From assembly GCA_030681895.1 (NCBI GenBank), contig JAUXRI010000012.1, forward strand, positions 1 through 64,000: a DNA stretch of 64,000 nt, written 5' to 3'. Under the pieces are notes generated by a model. It did not search any database, was not told the DNA's origin, and saw only the letters and a list, made by a program, of their open reading frames with translations. This DNA is from Myxococcales bacterium (GTDB lineage: Bacteria > Myxococcota > Myxococcia > Myxococcales > Myxococcaceae). The number at the start of each line of letters is the position of its first letter. Within the stretch, counting starts at the first letter, position 1. Below are positions 16,668 to 25,231 of the stretch, one piece after another. The position numbers and the translations under genes are program-made.

Positions 16668-18509
16668 TCACCCCGGCTGCGCGCGTTTGCTTCGACGCCA
16701 CAAGGCCAACACCGTCGCCAGCACGATGAAGTTCGCGATGCCCTGCCAGAGAAAGCGCAGGTTGGGGAGCGCCAGCGAGAACGCCATCGCGGCCACGTAG
16801 CCAAGCGGCATCGGCCAGACCTGCGGAATCATCGTCACCGCGAGCAGGCCCGTGACGAAGGCCCAGAACCCCATGACGAGGGGCGTTCCGTTCTCCACCG
16901 CGTGCCCCGTCACCAGCAGATAGGTGACGAGCGCAGCGCCCTGCGAGAGCCACGCGAAGCTGATGGTCGCCGCGAGCTGACGGTTCAGGGGTGTGAGGGC
17001 TTCATGAAACCGGACTCGAATGGCGAGCACGACGAGCCCCGAGAGCAGCGCGAACGGTGCCGACATCACGCCTTCGAGGTGCGGCGCGCGGTCGACGGCG
17101 AAGGTGCCGAACACCGGCACGACGACCCACACTGCGCCGAGAATCGACGAGGCGAGGAACCGCGTGGTGCTGCCCGTTCGCGGGTTCATCGCCAACTCGA
17201 GTGACTGGAGCCGTGCCTGCCGCGCCTGCTCCTCATCGACGGCGCGCGCGACCTCGGCCGAGAGGGCGTCGTTCGTGCCCTCGAGCGCCGCGAGGTGCAC
17301 CTGGGCCGCCCGGGCCGACCCTCGCGCGAGCTCGAAGCGCACCATCACCTCCACGGCCTCGGTGAGCCCGGCACGCGCCTCGACGTTTCCGCTCCACTCG
17401 CGCAGCGCCTGCTGAAAGCCGAAGCGGCAGGCGGCGAAGGCGCTGGCGACGGCCTCGACGTCAGGCGCCGCCGCACGAGACGCTCCCTCGAGCGCGCGCA
17501 GGCGAGCGACCGCTTCGTGGGTCAGCTCCCGCGAGCCCTGGTGCGCAGTAAAGGCCTCGAGCGCGAGTCGCACCGCGTCGGCGCTGGCGAGGCGGCTCGA
17601 CGCAGTGGGGTGCATGCACTGGCGCACCAGCTCAGCGAGCTCGCTCGGCACGGACGAGGGCAGGGTGGGCTGCGACGCCGTGATGCTCGCCACCATCTCG
17701 GCGGTGGTCGGCTTGAGGTGGGGCGGCCGCCCGGTGAGCACCTCGAAGAGCGTCGCGCCGAGCAGGTACACGTCGGTTCGCTCCGAGACGGCCGCGCCAT
17801 CACCTCCGAGCATCTCGGGCGCTGCGTAGGCCGGTGTTCCCGCGAGGGAGCGTGCAGGCCCTGGCGCCGTCGCGATGCCCCAGTCCACCAGGTACACCTC
17901 ACCGAAGCCGCCAAGCATGACGTTGTCGGGCTTCACGTCGCGATGCACGAGGCCGCGGGCGTGCGCGAAGTGCAGCGCGTGGCACACCTGACCGAGCACG
18001 AGCAGGTGCCGGTTCAACGCGTCTTTGCGCAGCGTCGCCTCGCCCTCGACGAAGGCCGGGTGCTCCCGAAGGTCGTCGGACCACGAGCGCCCCTCGATGC
18101 GCTTCATCACCAGCTCAGGCTGCCCGTTGTCGAGCAGGCGCAGGCTGTACACAGGGAGGATGTTCGGGTGCTCGAGGCGGCCGGTGCGCCAGGCCTCGGC
18201 GACGAGCGACTCGATGTGTTCGGCATCGGCGCGGTCTGGGCGCAGTGACTTCACCGCGACCTTCCGGTTGAGCGACAGTTGCGTCGCCAGCCGCACCACG
18301 CCCATGCCGCCTTGTCCGAGCAGGCCCTCGTCGACGAACGGCTCCACCTGGCCCACGAGGGACTTCAGCTGCGCGAACGCGCGGGCGCCTTCTTCGACGT
18401 CACGCGGCGGCTGCACCGTCGAGCGGGGGCTCCGCACCAGCGTCTGGGCGTTCTCGCCGAGGGTGTCGAGCAGCTCGTCGAGTGTGGACCCCATCGGCGC
18501 GCGGAGCAT
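16668..18509 (-). CDS. Membrane-anchored Ser/Thr protein kinase (613 aa)
   Basis: A Hanks-type kinase. Catalytic elements: glycine loop GQGGMG (65-70), VAVK with K87, HRDVKPDN (189-196), metal-binding DWG (209-211) in place of the usual DFG, and APE (230-232). The kinase domain ends near residue 315. A helical linker rich in Ala/Glu/Arg (330-460, TPR-like in feel) leads to about five hydrophobic helices (460-605). So the kinase should sit in the cytoplasm, tethered at its C-terminus, unlike PknB-type kinases with a single helix and an outside sensor. A second ATG at residue 6 is an alternative start; neither has a good Shine-Dalgarno. Targets unknown. Confidence 0.88.
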   Translation of the reverse strand: MLRAPMGSTLDELLDTLGENAQTLVRSPRSTVQPPRDVEEGARAFAQLKSLVGQVEPFVDEGLLGQGGMGVVRLATQLSLNRKVAVKSLRPDRADAEHIESLVAEAWRTGRLEHPNILPVYSLRLLDNGQPELVMKRIEGRSWSDDLREHPAFVEGEATLRKDALNRHLLVLGQVCHALHFAHARGLVHRDVKPDNVMLGGFGEVYLVDWGIATAPGPARSLAGTPAYAAPEMLGGDGAAVSERTDVYLLGATLFEVLTGRPPHLKPTTAEMVASITASQPTLPSSVPSELAELVRQCMHPTASSRLASADAVRLALEAFTAHQGSRELTHEAVARLRALEGASRAAAPDVEAVASAFAACRFGFQQALREWSGNVEARAGLTEAVEVMVRFELARGSARAAQVHLAALEGTNDALSAEVARAVDEEQARQARLQSLELAMNPRTGSTTRFLASSILGAVWVVVPVFGTFAVDRAPHLEGVMSAPFALLSGLVVLAIRVRFHEALTPLNRQLAATISFAWLSQGAALVTYLLVTGHAVENGTPLVMGFWAFVTGLLAVTMIPQVWPMPLGYVAAMAFSLALPNLRFLWQGIANFIVLATVLALWRRSKRAQPG

Positions 18510-18564
18510 GTCACGGGAGGTCGCGCCCCGGCTCCGCCAAGTTGTCCGTCGAGGCCCGGCCTGG

Positions 18565-20133
18565 TCAGCCGCAGAGCTCCGAACGGCGCCGCCTCGCCCG
18601 CAGCAACCAGAGCGCGCTCAGCATCGGCCACACGGCGAACGGGGCAGCGCTGCAGCCGGCAGCCTCGAGCACTTCGCGGTCGGCCTCGAGCAGGTCGTCT
18701 TCGAGCGGCGTCTCGTCGCCCTCCACGAGCTCACCCTCGAGATCGCCTTCCTCGTCGTCGAGCAGCGGCAGGTCAGCCTCGACGCTCTGAAGGAAGCTCA
18801 AGTCATCGGTCGCGAGCGGGAGCCACGCGTTCTCGAGGTCGAGCGGCTCGTCGAGCACGGCGTCGACGGGCCGCGGCGTACCGGGCGTCGAGTCGCAGAC
18901 ATCTCCCAGGCCATCACGGTCGGAGTCGACCTGATTCGTGTTCGCGCGCATCGGGCAGTTGTCGTCTTCGTCCGCCCTGGTGTCGTTGTCGTCATCGCCG
19001 TCGCAGGCATCACCAGCCGCGTCACCGTCGTTGTTCGCCTGCGTCGCGTTCTTCACGCGCGCGCAGTTGTCGCGGGAATCGAGCACGCCGTCCTTGTCGA
19101 AGTCGGCGGTGGCCGAGCGCTTGAGCGAGATGCTGCCCCAGATGGTGGTGCTCGCCGTGATGGTGCGCTTCACCGAGGCCGGTGCGAAGCCGGGCGCCGA
19201 GGCCGTGATGGTGTACGTGCCGACGGGCAGGGTGAAGTCGTAGAGCCCGTTGGTCGACGTCGTCGACTTCATGCCGTTCGAGACGCGCACCACGGCGCCG
19301 GTGATGCGAGTCGTCGCGCCGCTCACCATGATGGCGCCCTTCACGATGCCGGTGCGCACGGTGGGCTTCGCGAAGACGGCGAGGTGGTTGCCGACGACGC
19401 GCTCCTGGCCGTCAGACGGGCGGTTCACCGTGCCGAAGCCCTGCACGTACATCGCGCTCGAGCCGCCGCCGTCGAGGTTCATGCCCTCTGCCGCGCCGAG
19501 CGACTTGAGCAGCGCGCCGACCTCGGAGCACGTCATGCCGATCGCCACCGACGAGCGGCCATCGACGACGACCATGAAGAGCTTCTTCTTGTCGGCCGAG
19601 AGGCCGATGGCGGTGCGCGGGTGCCGCACGTTGTTGGCGCAGACCGAGACCGACGACGAGAGCACCTGACCTGCCGCGAGCACGCGAGGGCGGCCTGAGA
19701 CGACGCCCTTCATCCACGCGGCGGGCTGCATCACGTGTTCGGGCGGCTGCAGCTCCACGCGGGGCGCGAGCGGCGTCGTGTCGAAGGCGAAGGTGCCGTA
19801 CGTGCGCGAGTCGTTCGTGTCGGGCCACTTCACGCCGTTGCCGACCGCGAGGCCGCTCGTCTTGTAGCCATTCCAGTTGAAGAAGTCGGCGTTGATGGCG
19901 ACCTGCGCTCCGACGAGGCGCGCGTACGACGACGGCGTGCGGCCGCGCTGCGACGACGCGGTGGACTGCAGCTTCACGCCCGCGACGGAGAGATCGACGA
20001 CGACGGCGTGAATGCGCTGGTTCGAGGTGGCGCGCTCGAGGCGGCGCACGCCCTGGAACGGAGTCGTCCACTGATCAGCGGCGAAGGCGAGCTGCGAGAC
20101 GACGAGGACTGCAACGAGGAGCAATCGGTTCAT
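18565..20133 (-). CDS. Exported phosphodiester glycosidase with TSP3 repeats and MYXO-CTERM tail
   Basis: 522 residues. The signal peptide is residues 1-18 (VVSQLAFA). A NAGPA-type phosphodiester glycosidase domain spans about 25-260, with INADFFNWNGYKTSGLAVG, GRSSVAIGMTCSEV and the family hallmark GMNLDGGGSSAMYV. These enzymes remove GlcNAc-type caps from phosphodiesters, or act on cell-wall phosphodiesters in bacteria. A carboxypeptidase-regulatory-like beta domain follows (270-345). Calcium-binding thrombospondin type 3 repeats follow at 350-412 (DFDKDGVLDSRDNC, DSDRDGLGDVCD). An acidic stretch and a MYXO-CTERM-like end (GCSAAPFAVWPMLSALWLL then RARRRR) finish it. Expected to be sorted to the cell surface. 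The start ATG at 20133 begins the signal. Confidence 0.88.
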   Translation of the reverse strand: MNRLLLVAVLVVSQLAFAADQWTTPFQGVRRLERATSNQRIHAVVVDLSVAGVKLQSTASSQRGRTPSSYARLVGAQVAINADFFNWNGYKTSGLAVGNGVKWPDTNDSRTYGTFAFDTTPLAPRVELQPPEHVMQPAAWMKGVVSGRPRVLAAGQVLSSSVSVCANNVRHPRTAIGLSADKKKLFMVVVDGRSSVAIGMTCSEVGALLKSLGAAEGMNLDGGGSSAMYVQGFGTVNRPSDGQERVVGNHLAVFAKPTVRTGIVKGAIMVSGATTRITGAVVRVSNGMKSTTSTNGLYDFTLPVGTYTITASAPGFAPASVKRTITASTTIWGSISLKRSATADFDKDGVLDSRDNCARVKNATQANNDGDAAGDACDGDDDNDTRADEDDNCPMRANTNQVDSDRDGLGDVCDSTPGTPRPVDAVLDEPLDLENAWLPLATDDLSFLQSVEADLPLLDDEEGDLEGELVEGDETPLEDDLLEADREVLEAAGCSAAPFAVWPMLSALWLLRARRRRSELCG

Positions 20134-20170
20134 GCACCGAGATGTCTCGCATCGAGTTCGTTCGGGGAAG

Positions 20171-20203
20171 AGGAGCACTCCTCAGCGTCACTCGCTCGTG
20201 ACG
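20171..20203. promoter_or_regulatory. Two inverted repeats in a divergent intergenic region
   Basis: AGGAG-CA-CTCCT (20171-20182) and CGTCAC-TCGCTC-GTGACG (20186-20203) lie between the divergent genes at 20133 (minus) and 20256 (plus). Arms are perfect in both. The second shares its half-site, CGTCAC/GTGACG, with a perfect palindrome at 31703-31718. Operator function is inferred from position and symmetry only. Confidence 0.35.
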
Positions 20204-20255
20204 TGAACTCGCGAAGACACCTGTCACGCTCGGGTTTCGGTGCTGAACTCCAGGC

Positions 20256-20813
20256 ATGCGCGCTGATGAGAAGCGAGTGGTCGCCATTCGACGTTCGTTC
20301 GATGCAACGAATCGATTGGGCGTGGTGTGCCGTGTGGGAGCGGAGTGGGCGCTCGTTCGAGTCGTGAACGACCTGCGCCTCGATGGCTGGGAGTGTCTTC
20401 GCGTGCGCGACGTCGAGTCGACGCGTCGTGGTTCGCACGAGCGCTTCGCCCAGAAGGTGCTGCGGCTGGGCGCGGCTCCGCCTCGGGTTTCACTGGGGAG
20501 CACACGGGCGTTGGTTGAGAGCCTGCCGCCTCGCCGTCTCGTGGTGGTCGAGTGCGAAGCCGATGACGACTTTCTGCTCGGGCGCATTCTCGGGTTCGAC
20601 GATCGCTTCGTCGACGTCCACAGCATCGACGCGTCGGGGCGTTGGGCCGGGCACGCCACGCGCGTGAGCCTCGAGGAGATCACGAGGCTTCAGTTCGGAG
20701 ATCACTACTCCCGCAGCTTCGAGCGTCACGGAGCGAAGTGGAGGGCGCCTCGTTCAGCGCCCGCGATCGCGCCTGACTTCAGCTGTTCGACGAGACCTCG
20801 CTCGAGAGAATGA
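20256..20813 (+). CDS. Conserved hypothetical protein (185 aa)
   Basis: A soluble protein starting at the ATG at 20256. Two beta-rich halves are visible: residues 8-60 (GVVCRVGAEWALVRVVNDLR, then LDGWECLRVRDVES) and residues 95-150 (LVVVECEADDDFLLGRILGF, then RVSLEEITRLQFGDHYSRSF). The second half, with a barrel-like strand pattern and an ITRLQFGDHY ending, is typical of a small uncharacterised family found in many bacteria that I cannot name. The last 20 residues are probably not conserved; the gene overlaps the end of the convergent kinase-like gene by 35 bases. Confidence 0.7.
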   Translation: MRADEKRVVAIRRSFDATNRLGVVCRVGAEWALVRVVNDLRLDGWECLRVRDVESTRRGSHERFAQKVLRLGAAPPRVSLGSTRALVESLPPRRLVVVECEADDDFLLGRILGFDDRFVDVHSIDASGRWAGHATRVSLEEITRLQFGDHYSRSFERHGAKWRAPRSAPAIAPDFSCSTRPRSRE

Positions 20814-22242
20814 CATCACCCTTGGTGAGGTATTCCTTGCCCGAGAACGCGGCGTAGAAGTCGTCGAGCGTCGCCTCGAAGTCGGGGTAGCGCGAGTCCT
20901 TCCGGTCCTGCGTCATCTTGTCGAAGATGGGGTCGAGCTTGGTCGGGCAGTCGGAGTTGATCTCACTCGGCAGCGGCGAGCGGCGACCGGGAATCTGACC
21001 CGTCAGCATCTCGTAGAGCAGAATGCCGATGCCGTAGACGTCGGACGACGGGCCAATCTCCTTGCCGCGCGCCATCAACTCAGGGCTCATGTAGCCCATG
21101 CCGCCAGTTCCCACGAAGACCTGCGGCATGCCCTTGGTCTGGTCGACCTCGATGACGCGCGAGAGGCCGAAGTCTCCGAGCTTCACGTTGCCGTAGGCGT
21201 CGAACAGCACGTTCTCGGGCTTGATGTTGTGGTGCGTGAGGCCCTGCTGATGCGCGGCGCGCAGGCCGTACGCCAGCTGCAGGAAGTACCGAATCGCCAA
21301 CGGCACGGGGATGCCCTTGCCGTTCGCCGCGTCGAGCTTCTCGCGAAGGCTGCCCTTGCAGAGCTCCATCACGAAATAGGGGCGGGCGACGTCGGTGTTC
21401 TGATCGAGCACCTGCACGATGGCGGGGTGCTTCACCTGCGCCTGCGCGCACAGCTCCTTCTTCAGGCGCTTGATGACCTCGCCGCGCTGCAGGAACGAGA
21501 AGTAGCCGAAGATGTCTTTGAGCTCCTTCACGCACACGTCGAGGCCGAGGGCGTTGTGCTTGCCCTTGAAGACGGTGCCGAGCGGGCCCTGACCGATGGG
21601 GTCGTGCTTCTGGTACCGCAGGTCGAGGTCCTGGCCTTTGCCGGCGGCGGACATGTTCGACATGCCCGAGGGGCTCGAGACAGGTTGGTTCAGTTGCATG
21701 GGTTGTGGGGACACGACGGCCGCCGTGAGTGGAAGGGGAGCAGGAGCAAAGCCACGCTGCGGCGCCACTTCGGGCGCGGTGACGTGGGGCATCGAAGGCG
21801 GTGCGAACTCGTCGGACTGGGGCGGCTTGCGGCCACCACGCGGCGGAGGAGGAGGCATGACGGTGGGTTCCTCGAGGATGAGATCGGTAGCTGGAGGCTC
21901 AGGCGGCTGCATCAACGTCGAGTTGCCATCATCGGACTCGCCCGTGATCTGATCAGCGAAGAACTCGCCGACCTCACCGGTGAACTTGTCGAGGTAGTCG
22001 CCGCCGACGACCCGCTCACCCTGGTCGGTGAGCTTCAGCTGCGCCTCGCGGTCCATCGCGATGTAGTGAAATTTGCGGAGGAAGAAGAAGTAGCTGTCGA
22101 ACTCGAGGGAGACGGTGCTTTCCAGCGACGTCTTGACCTCCGCCAGCTTGTTCGAGCGGCCGAGCCGCCCGTTCTCCTTCAGGCTCTTCAGAATGAAGAG
22201 CGCGTCCCCGCTGACCTTGTCTCTCGTCATGGCCTGGGACAT
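20779..22242 (-). CDS. Protein kinase-like protein, probable pseudokinase (HHN)
   Basis: 487 residues. Residues 5-80 look like a winged-helix or small helical domain (ALFILKSLKENGRLGRSNKL, LTDQGERVV); 95-205 is a Pro-rich linker; 210-465 is a kinase fold. The glycine loop (IGQGPLGTVF), VCVKEL Lys (about 239), DFG (357-359) and SPE are present, but the catalytic loop reads THHNIKPENV, so HRD has become HHN (337-339). The codons CAC CAC AAC are unambiguous. Loss of the catalytic Asp predicts little or no phosphotransfer while ATP binding is kept. Start: the ATG at 22242 has GAAGGA at 22252-22247; a TTG five codons upstream overlaps the regulator's stop. Coupled to the receiver protein upstream. 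Confidence 0.88.
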   Translation of the reverse strand: MSQAMTRDKVSGDALFILKSLKENGRLGRSNKLAEVKTSLESTVSLEFDSYFFFLRKFHYIAMDREAQLKLTDQGERVVGGDYLDKFTGEVGEFFADQITGESDDGNSTLMQPPEPPATDLILEEPTVMPPPPPRGGRKPPQSDEFAPPSMPHVTAPEVAPQRGFAPAPLPLTAAVVSPQPMQLNQPVSSPSGMSNMSAAGKGQDLDLRYQKHDPIGQGPLGTVFKGKHNALGLDVCVKELKDIFGYFSFLQRGEVIKRLKKELCAQAQVKHPAIVQVLDQNTDVARPYFVMELCKGSLREKLDAANGKGIPVPLAIRYFLQLAYGLRAAHQQGLTHHNIKPENVLFDAYGNVKLGDFGLSRVIEVDQTKGMPQVFVGTGGMGYMSPELMARGKEIGPSSDVYGIGILLYEMLTGQIPGRRSPLPSEINSDCPTKLDPIFDKMTQDRKDSRYPDFEATLDDFYAAFSGKEYLTKGDVILSSEVSSNS

Positions 22243-22246
22243 TCGT

Positions 22247-22252
22247 TCCTTC
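22247..22252 (-). promoter_or_regulatory. Shine-Dalgarno deciding the pseudokinase start
   Basis: GAAGGA, four bases before the ATG at 22242, lies just inside the TTG-initiated alternative reading. It favours the ATG over the TTG at 22257, which has no such element. It sits immediately after the stop of the response-regulator gene, so terminating ribosomes could re-initiate there. Confidence 0.6.
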
Positions 22253-22253
22253 T

Positions 22254-22736
22254 TCAAGTGATGCGCAGCAACTGCTTCACGGTGTCCATCACGTCGGCGA
22301 AGCGTACGGGCTTCTTGAGGTAGCTCGTCACGCCGAGCTTCATCGCGCGGTCCTTCGCGTCCTGGCCGCCGGCCGAGATGGCCACGACAGGCAGGTTTTT
22401 CAGCGCCGGCTCGGAGCGGATCTTCTCGATCAACTGAAACCCGTCCATCACGGGCATGTAGAGGTCGGTCATCACGAGCTGAAACGACGACTCGGTGAGC
22501 AGCGCGAGGGCGGCGTGCCCGTCAGCGGCGAAGTGCACCTCGAGCGGCGTCGCGCCCTTGAGCTCGTTCGCCGCGAGCTTCTTGAGCACGTAGCTGTACA
22601 TCTCGATGATGTGCGGGTTGTCCTCGACGATGAGCACGCGGTAGCCAGACGGCGCGGTGCCGGTCGCCAGCTGGCTCTGTTCCTGACCCACGCTCAAAGA
22701 GAGAACCTCGTCACGCCAAGGAAGCGCACAGGCCAC
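22254..22736 (-). CDS. Receiver-only response regulator
   Basis: A single CheY-like receiver with no output domain. It begins at YRVLIVEDN (about residue 32) and carries the acidic pocket, the phospho-acceptor Asp in VMTDLYMPVMDGF, the switch residue in VVAISAGGQ and the invariant Lys in SYLKKPV. The longest reading starts at a GTG at 22736. A TTG at 22697, preceded by GAGG eight bases away, or a GTG at 22691 would give a shorter leader and fit the family better. It is followed at once by the pseudokinase gene, so phosphorylation of the receiver may control that protein by contact. No sensor kinase is nearby. Confidence 0.9.
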   Translation of the reverse strand: MACALPWRDEVLSLSVGQEQSQLATGTAPSGYRVLIVEDNPHIIEMYSYVLKKLAANELKGATPLEVHFAADGHAALALLTESSFQLVMTDLYMPVMDGFQLIEKIRSEPALKNLPVVAISAGGQDAKDRAMKLGVTSYLKKPVRFADVMDTVKQLLRIT

Positions 22737-22833
22737 ACCGCTTCGTGCCTCGCGTCAACTTCCTTGAGGGCCGAGCCAGCTGAATCCACTCAGGTTCCGC
22801 ACGAGGTGGAGACACAGTGCTACAGCGCGGCAC

Positions 22834-23277
22834 ATGCGCGCGTGGCTGGTGCTGGGGCTGGTGATGTGCTCGGGCTGTTCGTGTTCGGAGAAGAAGATCG
22901 AGCCGGTGGTGGCGCCCGTCGAGCCGCCGATCACGCCGGCTTTGCCCGTCGTTGCCGCCCCTCGTGTCACCGCGACATGGATGCAGCAGACGCTCACCCC
23001 GACCCAGATGGAGCTCGCCGCGCGCCTCGAGTACGGCCCGTCTGCGTCGGCGATCACGGTGCAGCTCGAGCTGCCGCCGGGCCTGCAGGTGACCCGTGGC
23101 CGCACGTTCTTCACGCTGGAGCCGACGACCGAGGCGAAGACGCATGTCGAGTCGTTGTCGCTGGTGTCGCAGGCGCTGCCGGTGAGCGACCTGGTGATGG
23201 TGGTGACGGCTCCGGGGCTGACGGTGCGTGAGCCGTACCGCTTCGGTCGCCCTGGTCCGCCGCCTGCCCCGCCTTGA
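22834..23277 (+). CDS. Small lipoprotein (147 aa)
   Basis: The signal MRAWLVLGLVMCSGC ends in a lipobox. A Pro/Val-rich spacer (residues 22-45) leads to one beta-sandwich-like domain (MELAARLEYGPSASAITVQL, LELPPGLQVTRGRTFFTL) ending in a Pro-rich tail. It resembles the small Ig-like lipoproteins common here; no named family. It lies divergent from the response regulator and upstream of nuoE, but a 131-base gap with its own promoter-like sequence separates it from nuoE, so it is probably not part of the nuo operon. Confidence 0.7.
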   Translation: MRAWLVLGLVMCSGCSCSEKKIEPVVAPVEPPITPALPVVAAPRVTATWMQQTLTPTQMELAARLEYGPSASAITVQLELPPGLQVTRGRTFFTLEPTTEAKTHVESLSLVSQALPVSDLVMVVTAPGLTVREPYRFGRPGPPPAPP

Positions 23278-23370
23278 TTGACGTGTCGTCGCGCCAGGTG
23301 ATCCACCACGAGATCATTCGATGCGCTCATGCGTGAGGCGATCGAAGTGCGCCTGACACTTGGGTTTTCG

Positions 23371-23399
23371 TTGACGCGAGGGGTGCACGCTTCTACGAA
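23371..23399 (+). promoter_or_regulatory. Possible sigma-70-like promoter for the nuo operon
   Basis: TTGACG (23371-23376) and TACGAA (23394-23399) are separated by 17 bases. The -35 matches consensus at five of six positions, the -10 at only three. If real, transcription would begin within about 3 bases of the nuoE ATG at 23409, giving a nearly leaderless mRNA; no Shine-Dalgarno is visible before that ATG, which agrees. Otherwise this may be a chance match. Confidence 0.35.
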
Positions 23400-23408
23400 C
23401 CCGCCGCC

Positions 23409-23897
23409 ATGTCGGAGCCCCTCTTCACCGCCGCAGAGCAGAAGCGATTCGACGACGAAATCGCGGTCCTGCTCTCCCACTACCCGAATGATCGCAAGAG
23501 CGCGTCGATGCTGCCCGCCTTGCGGGTGCTCCAGACCATCAAAGGCTGGTTGCCGCCCGAGGGCATGAAGCTCGTCGCCGAGCGCCTCGAGACGACCGTC
23601 GCGCACTGCTACGAGGTCGCGACGTTCTACGTGATGTTCCACACCGAGAAGCCGGGCAAGTACGTCATCGACGTCTGCACCAACCTCTCGTGTGCGCTCC
23701 GTGGCGCCGAGGGCATGCTCAAGTACCTCGAGGGCAAGCTGAACACGCCCGCCGGCACCCGCGGTGAGAAGTACTTCCTGCGTGAGACCGAGTGTCTCGC
23801 GAGCTGCGGCACTGCGCCGTGCCTGCAGATCAACGAAGACCACCACGAGAACCTCACCAAAGAGAAGCTCGACGGCCTGCTGGAGAAGCTCTCATGA
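23409..23897 (+). CDS. nuoE: NADH-quinone oxidoreductase subunit E
   Basis: The thioredoxin-fold [2Fe-2S] subunit of the NADH-oxidising arm of complex I. The four iron ligands are visible as VCTNLSC near residue 95 and ECLASC near 130. The helical N-terminus with MLPALRVLQTIKGWLPPEGM and VAEVATFY-like YEVATFYVMFH is typical. Its 162 residues match the family. It is the first gene of the nuo block; the stop overlaps the nuoF start (ATGA). No ribosome-binding site is obvious before its ATG. Confidence 0.96.
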   Translation: MSEPLFTAAEQKRFDDEIAVLLSHYPNDRKSASMLPALRVLQTIKGWLPPEGMKLVAERLETTVAHCYEVATFYVMFHTEKPGKYVIDVCTNLSCALRGAEGMLKYLEGKLNTPAGTRGEKYFLRETECLASCGTAPCLQINEDHHENLTKEKLDGLLEKLS

Positions 23898-25231
23898 GCG
23901 TGCTGCAAGAGAAGGTGATGACGCGCGACTGGGGCAAGCCCGGTCAGCACACGTTCAAGGGCTACCAGGAGCGTGGCGGCTACCAGCAGCTGAAGAAGGT
24001 GCTGGAGATGCAGCCAGCGCAGATCACCGACGAGGTGAAGAAGTCGAACCTGCGCGGTCGCGGCGGCGCCGGCTTCCCCACCGGCCTCAAGTGGAGCTTC
24101 GTTCCTTCCCTCGAGAAGAACACCAAGCCCCGCTACCTCGCGATCAACGCCGACGAGTCCGAGCCCGGCACCGCGAAGGACCGCTTCATCCTCGAGTTCG
24201 ACCCGCACCTCATGCTCGAGGGCATCGGCATCGCCTGCTACGCGCTGGGCGCGCACACTTGCTACATCTACGCGCGCGGCGAGTTCAAACACCCGTCGGC
24301 CGTGCTCGAGAACGCCATCGCCGAGGCCTACGCGAACGGCATCTTCGGCAAGAAGCTGATGGGCAAGGACTTCGAGCTCAACGTCTACCAGGTGCGCGGC
24401 GCAGGCGCGTACATCTGCGGCGAAGAGACGGCGCTCCTCGAGTCGCTGGAAGGCAAGAAGGGCTGGCCCCGCCTCAAGCCGCCGTTCCCCGCCGTCGTCG
24501 GTCTTTTCGGCTGCCCCACGGTCGTGAACAACGTCGAGACCATCGCCGCGCTGCCGCGCATCTTCGAGAAGGGCGCTGACTGGTTCTCGAAGATCGGCGC
24601 CGCGAAGTCGGGTGGCACGCGCCTCGTCACGCTGTCGGGCACGGTGAAGCGCCCGGGCACGTACGAAGTGTCGATGGACACCTCGATGAAGGAGCTCATC
24701 TTCGACAAGGAGTACGGCCAGGGTCTTCCTGAAGGCCGCTCCGTGAAGGCCGTGATCCCCGGCGGCAGCTCGGCGCCCGTGCTCACGGCCGACGAGCTCG
24801 ACGTGAAGCTCGAGTTCGACGCTTTCAAGCCGCTGCAGTCGATGGCCGGCTCGGGCGGCATCATCGTGATGGACGACTCGACCTGCGTCGTGCGCAGCCT
24901 CTGGCGCGTCGCGCGGTTCTACGCAGAAGAGTCGTGTGGCCAGTGCACGCCGTGCCGCGAAGGCCAGCCGTGGATGGCGCGCCTCATTCGCAAGATCGAA
25001 GAAGGCCGCGGTGAGATGGCCGACCTCGACACCTTGATGCACGTCGCGCAGTCCATCGCGCCGTGGCCGCCGATCGGTCTGGGCAACACCATCTGCGCGC
25101 TCGGAGACGCCGGCGCGTTGCCCGTGCAGTCCTTCGTGCAGAAGTTCCGCAAGGACTTCGAAGACCACATCACCCAGAAGCGCTGCCCGCACGGGGACAA
25201 GCCCTGGGGTTCGTACGGAGAGTTCCAGTGA
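23894..25231 (+). CDS. nuoF: NADH-quinone oxidoreductase subunit F
   Basis: The NADH-binding flavoprotein of complex I: it carries FMN and a [4Fe-4S] cluster and passes electrons from NADH to the hydrophilic arm. Motifs: GRGGAGFPTGLKW (NADH/FMN), GAGAYICGEETALLESLEG (FMN), SGGIIVMDDSTCV, and the cluster ligands ESCGQCTPCREG plus a later Cys in NTICALGDAG. Its 445 residues are the normal length. The start ATG overlaps the nuoE stop. Unusually, the next gene is nuoJ, joined by a GTGA overlap, rather than nuoG. Confidence 0.97.
   Translation: MSVLQEKVMTRDWGKPGQHTFKGYQERGGYQQLKKVLEMQPAQITDEVKKSNLRGRGGAGFPTGLKWSFVPSLEKNTKPRYLAINADESEPGTAKDRFILEFDPHLMLEGIGIACYALGAHTCYIYARGEFKHPSAVLENAIAEAYANGIFGKKLMGKDFELNVYQVRGAGAYICGEETALLESLEGKKGWPRLKPPFPAVVGLFGCPTVVNNVETIAALPRIFEKGADWFSKIGAAKSGGTRLVTLSGTVKRPGTYEVSMDTSMKELIFDKEYGQGLPEGRSVKAVIPGGSSAPVLTADELDVKLEFDAFKPLQSMAGSGGIIVMDDSTCVVRSLWRVARFYAEESCGQCTPCREGQPWMARLIRKIEEGRGEMADLDTLMHVAQSIAPWPPIGLGNTICALGDAGALPVQSFVQKFRKDFEDHITQKRCPHGDKPWGSYGEFQ

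Noticed and set aside
22834-23277. Small lipoprotein as the first gene of the nuo operon
   Set aside because: A 131-base gap with a promoter-like sequence separates it from nuoE, and it has no complex I feature.
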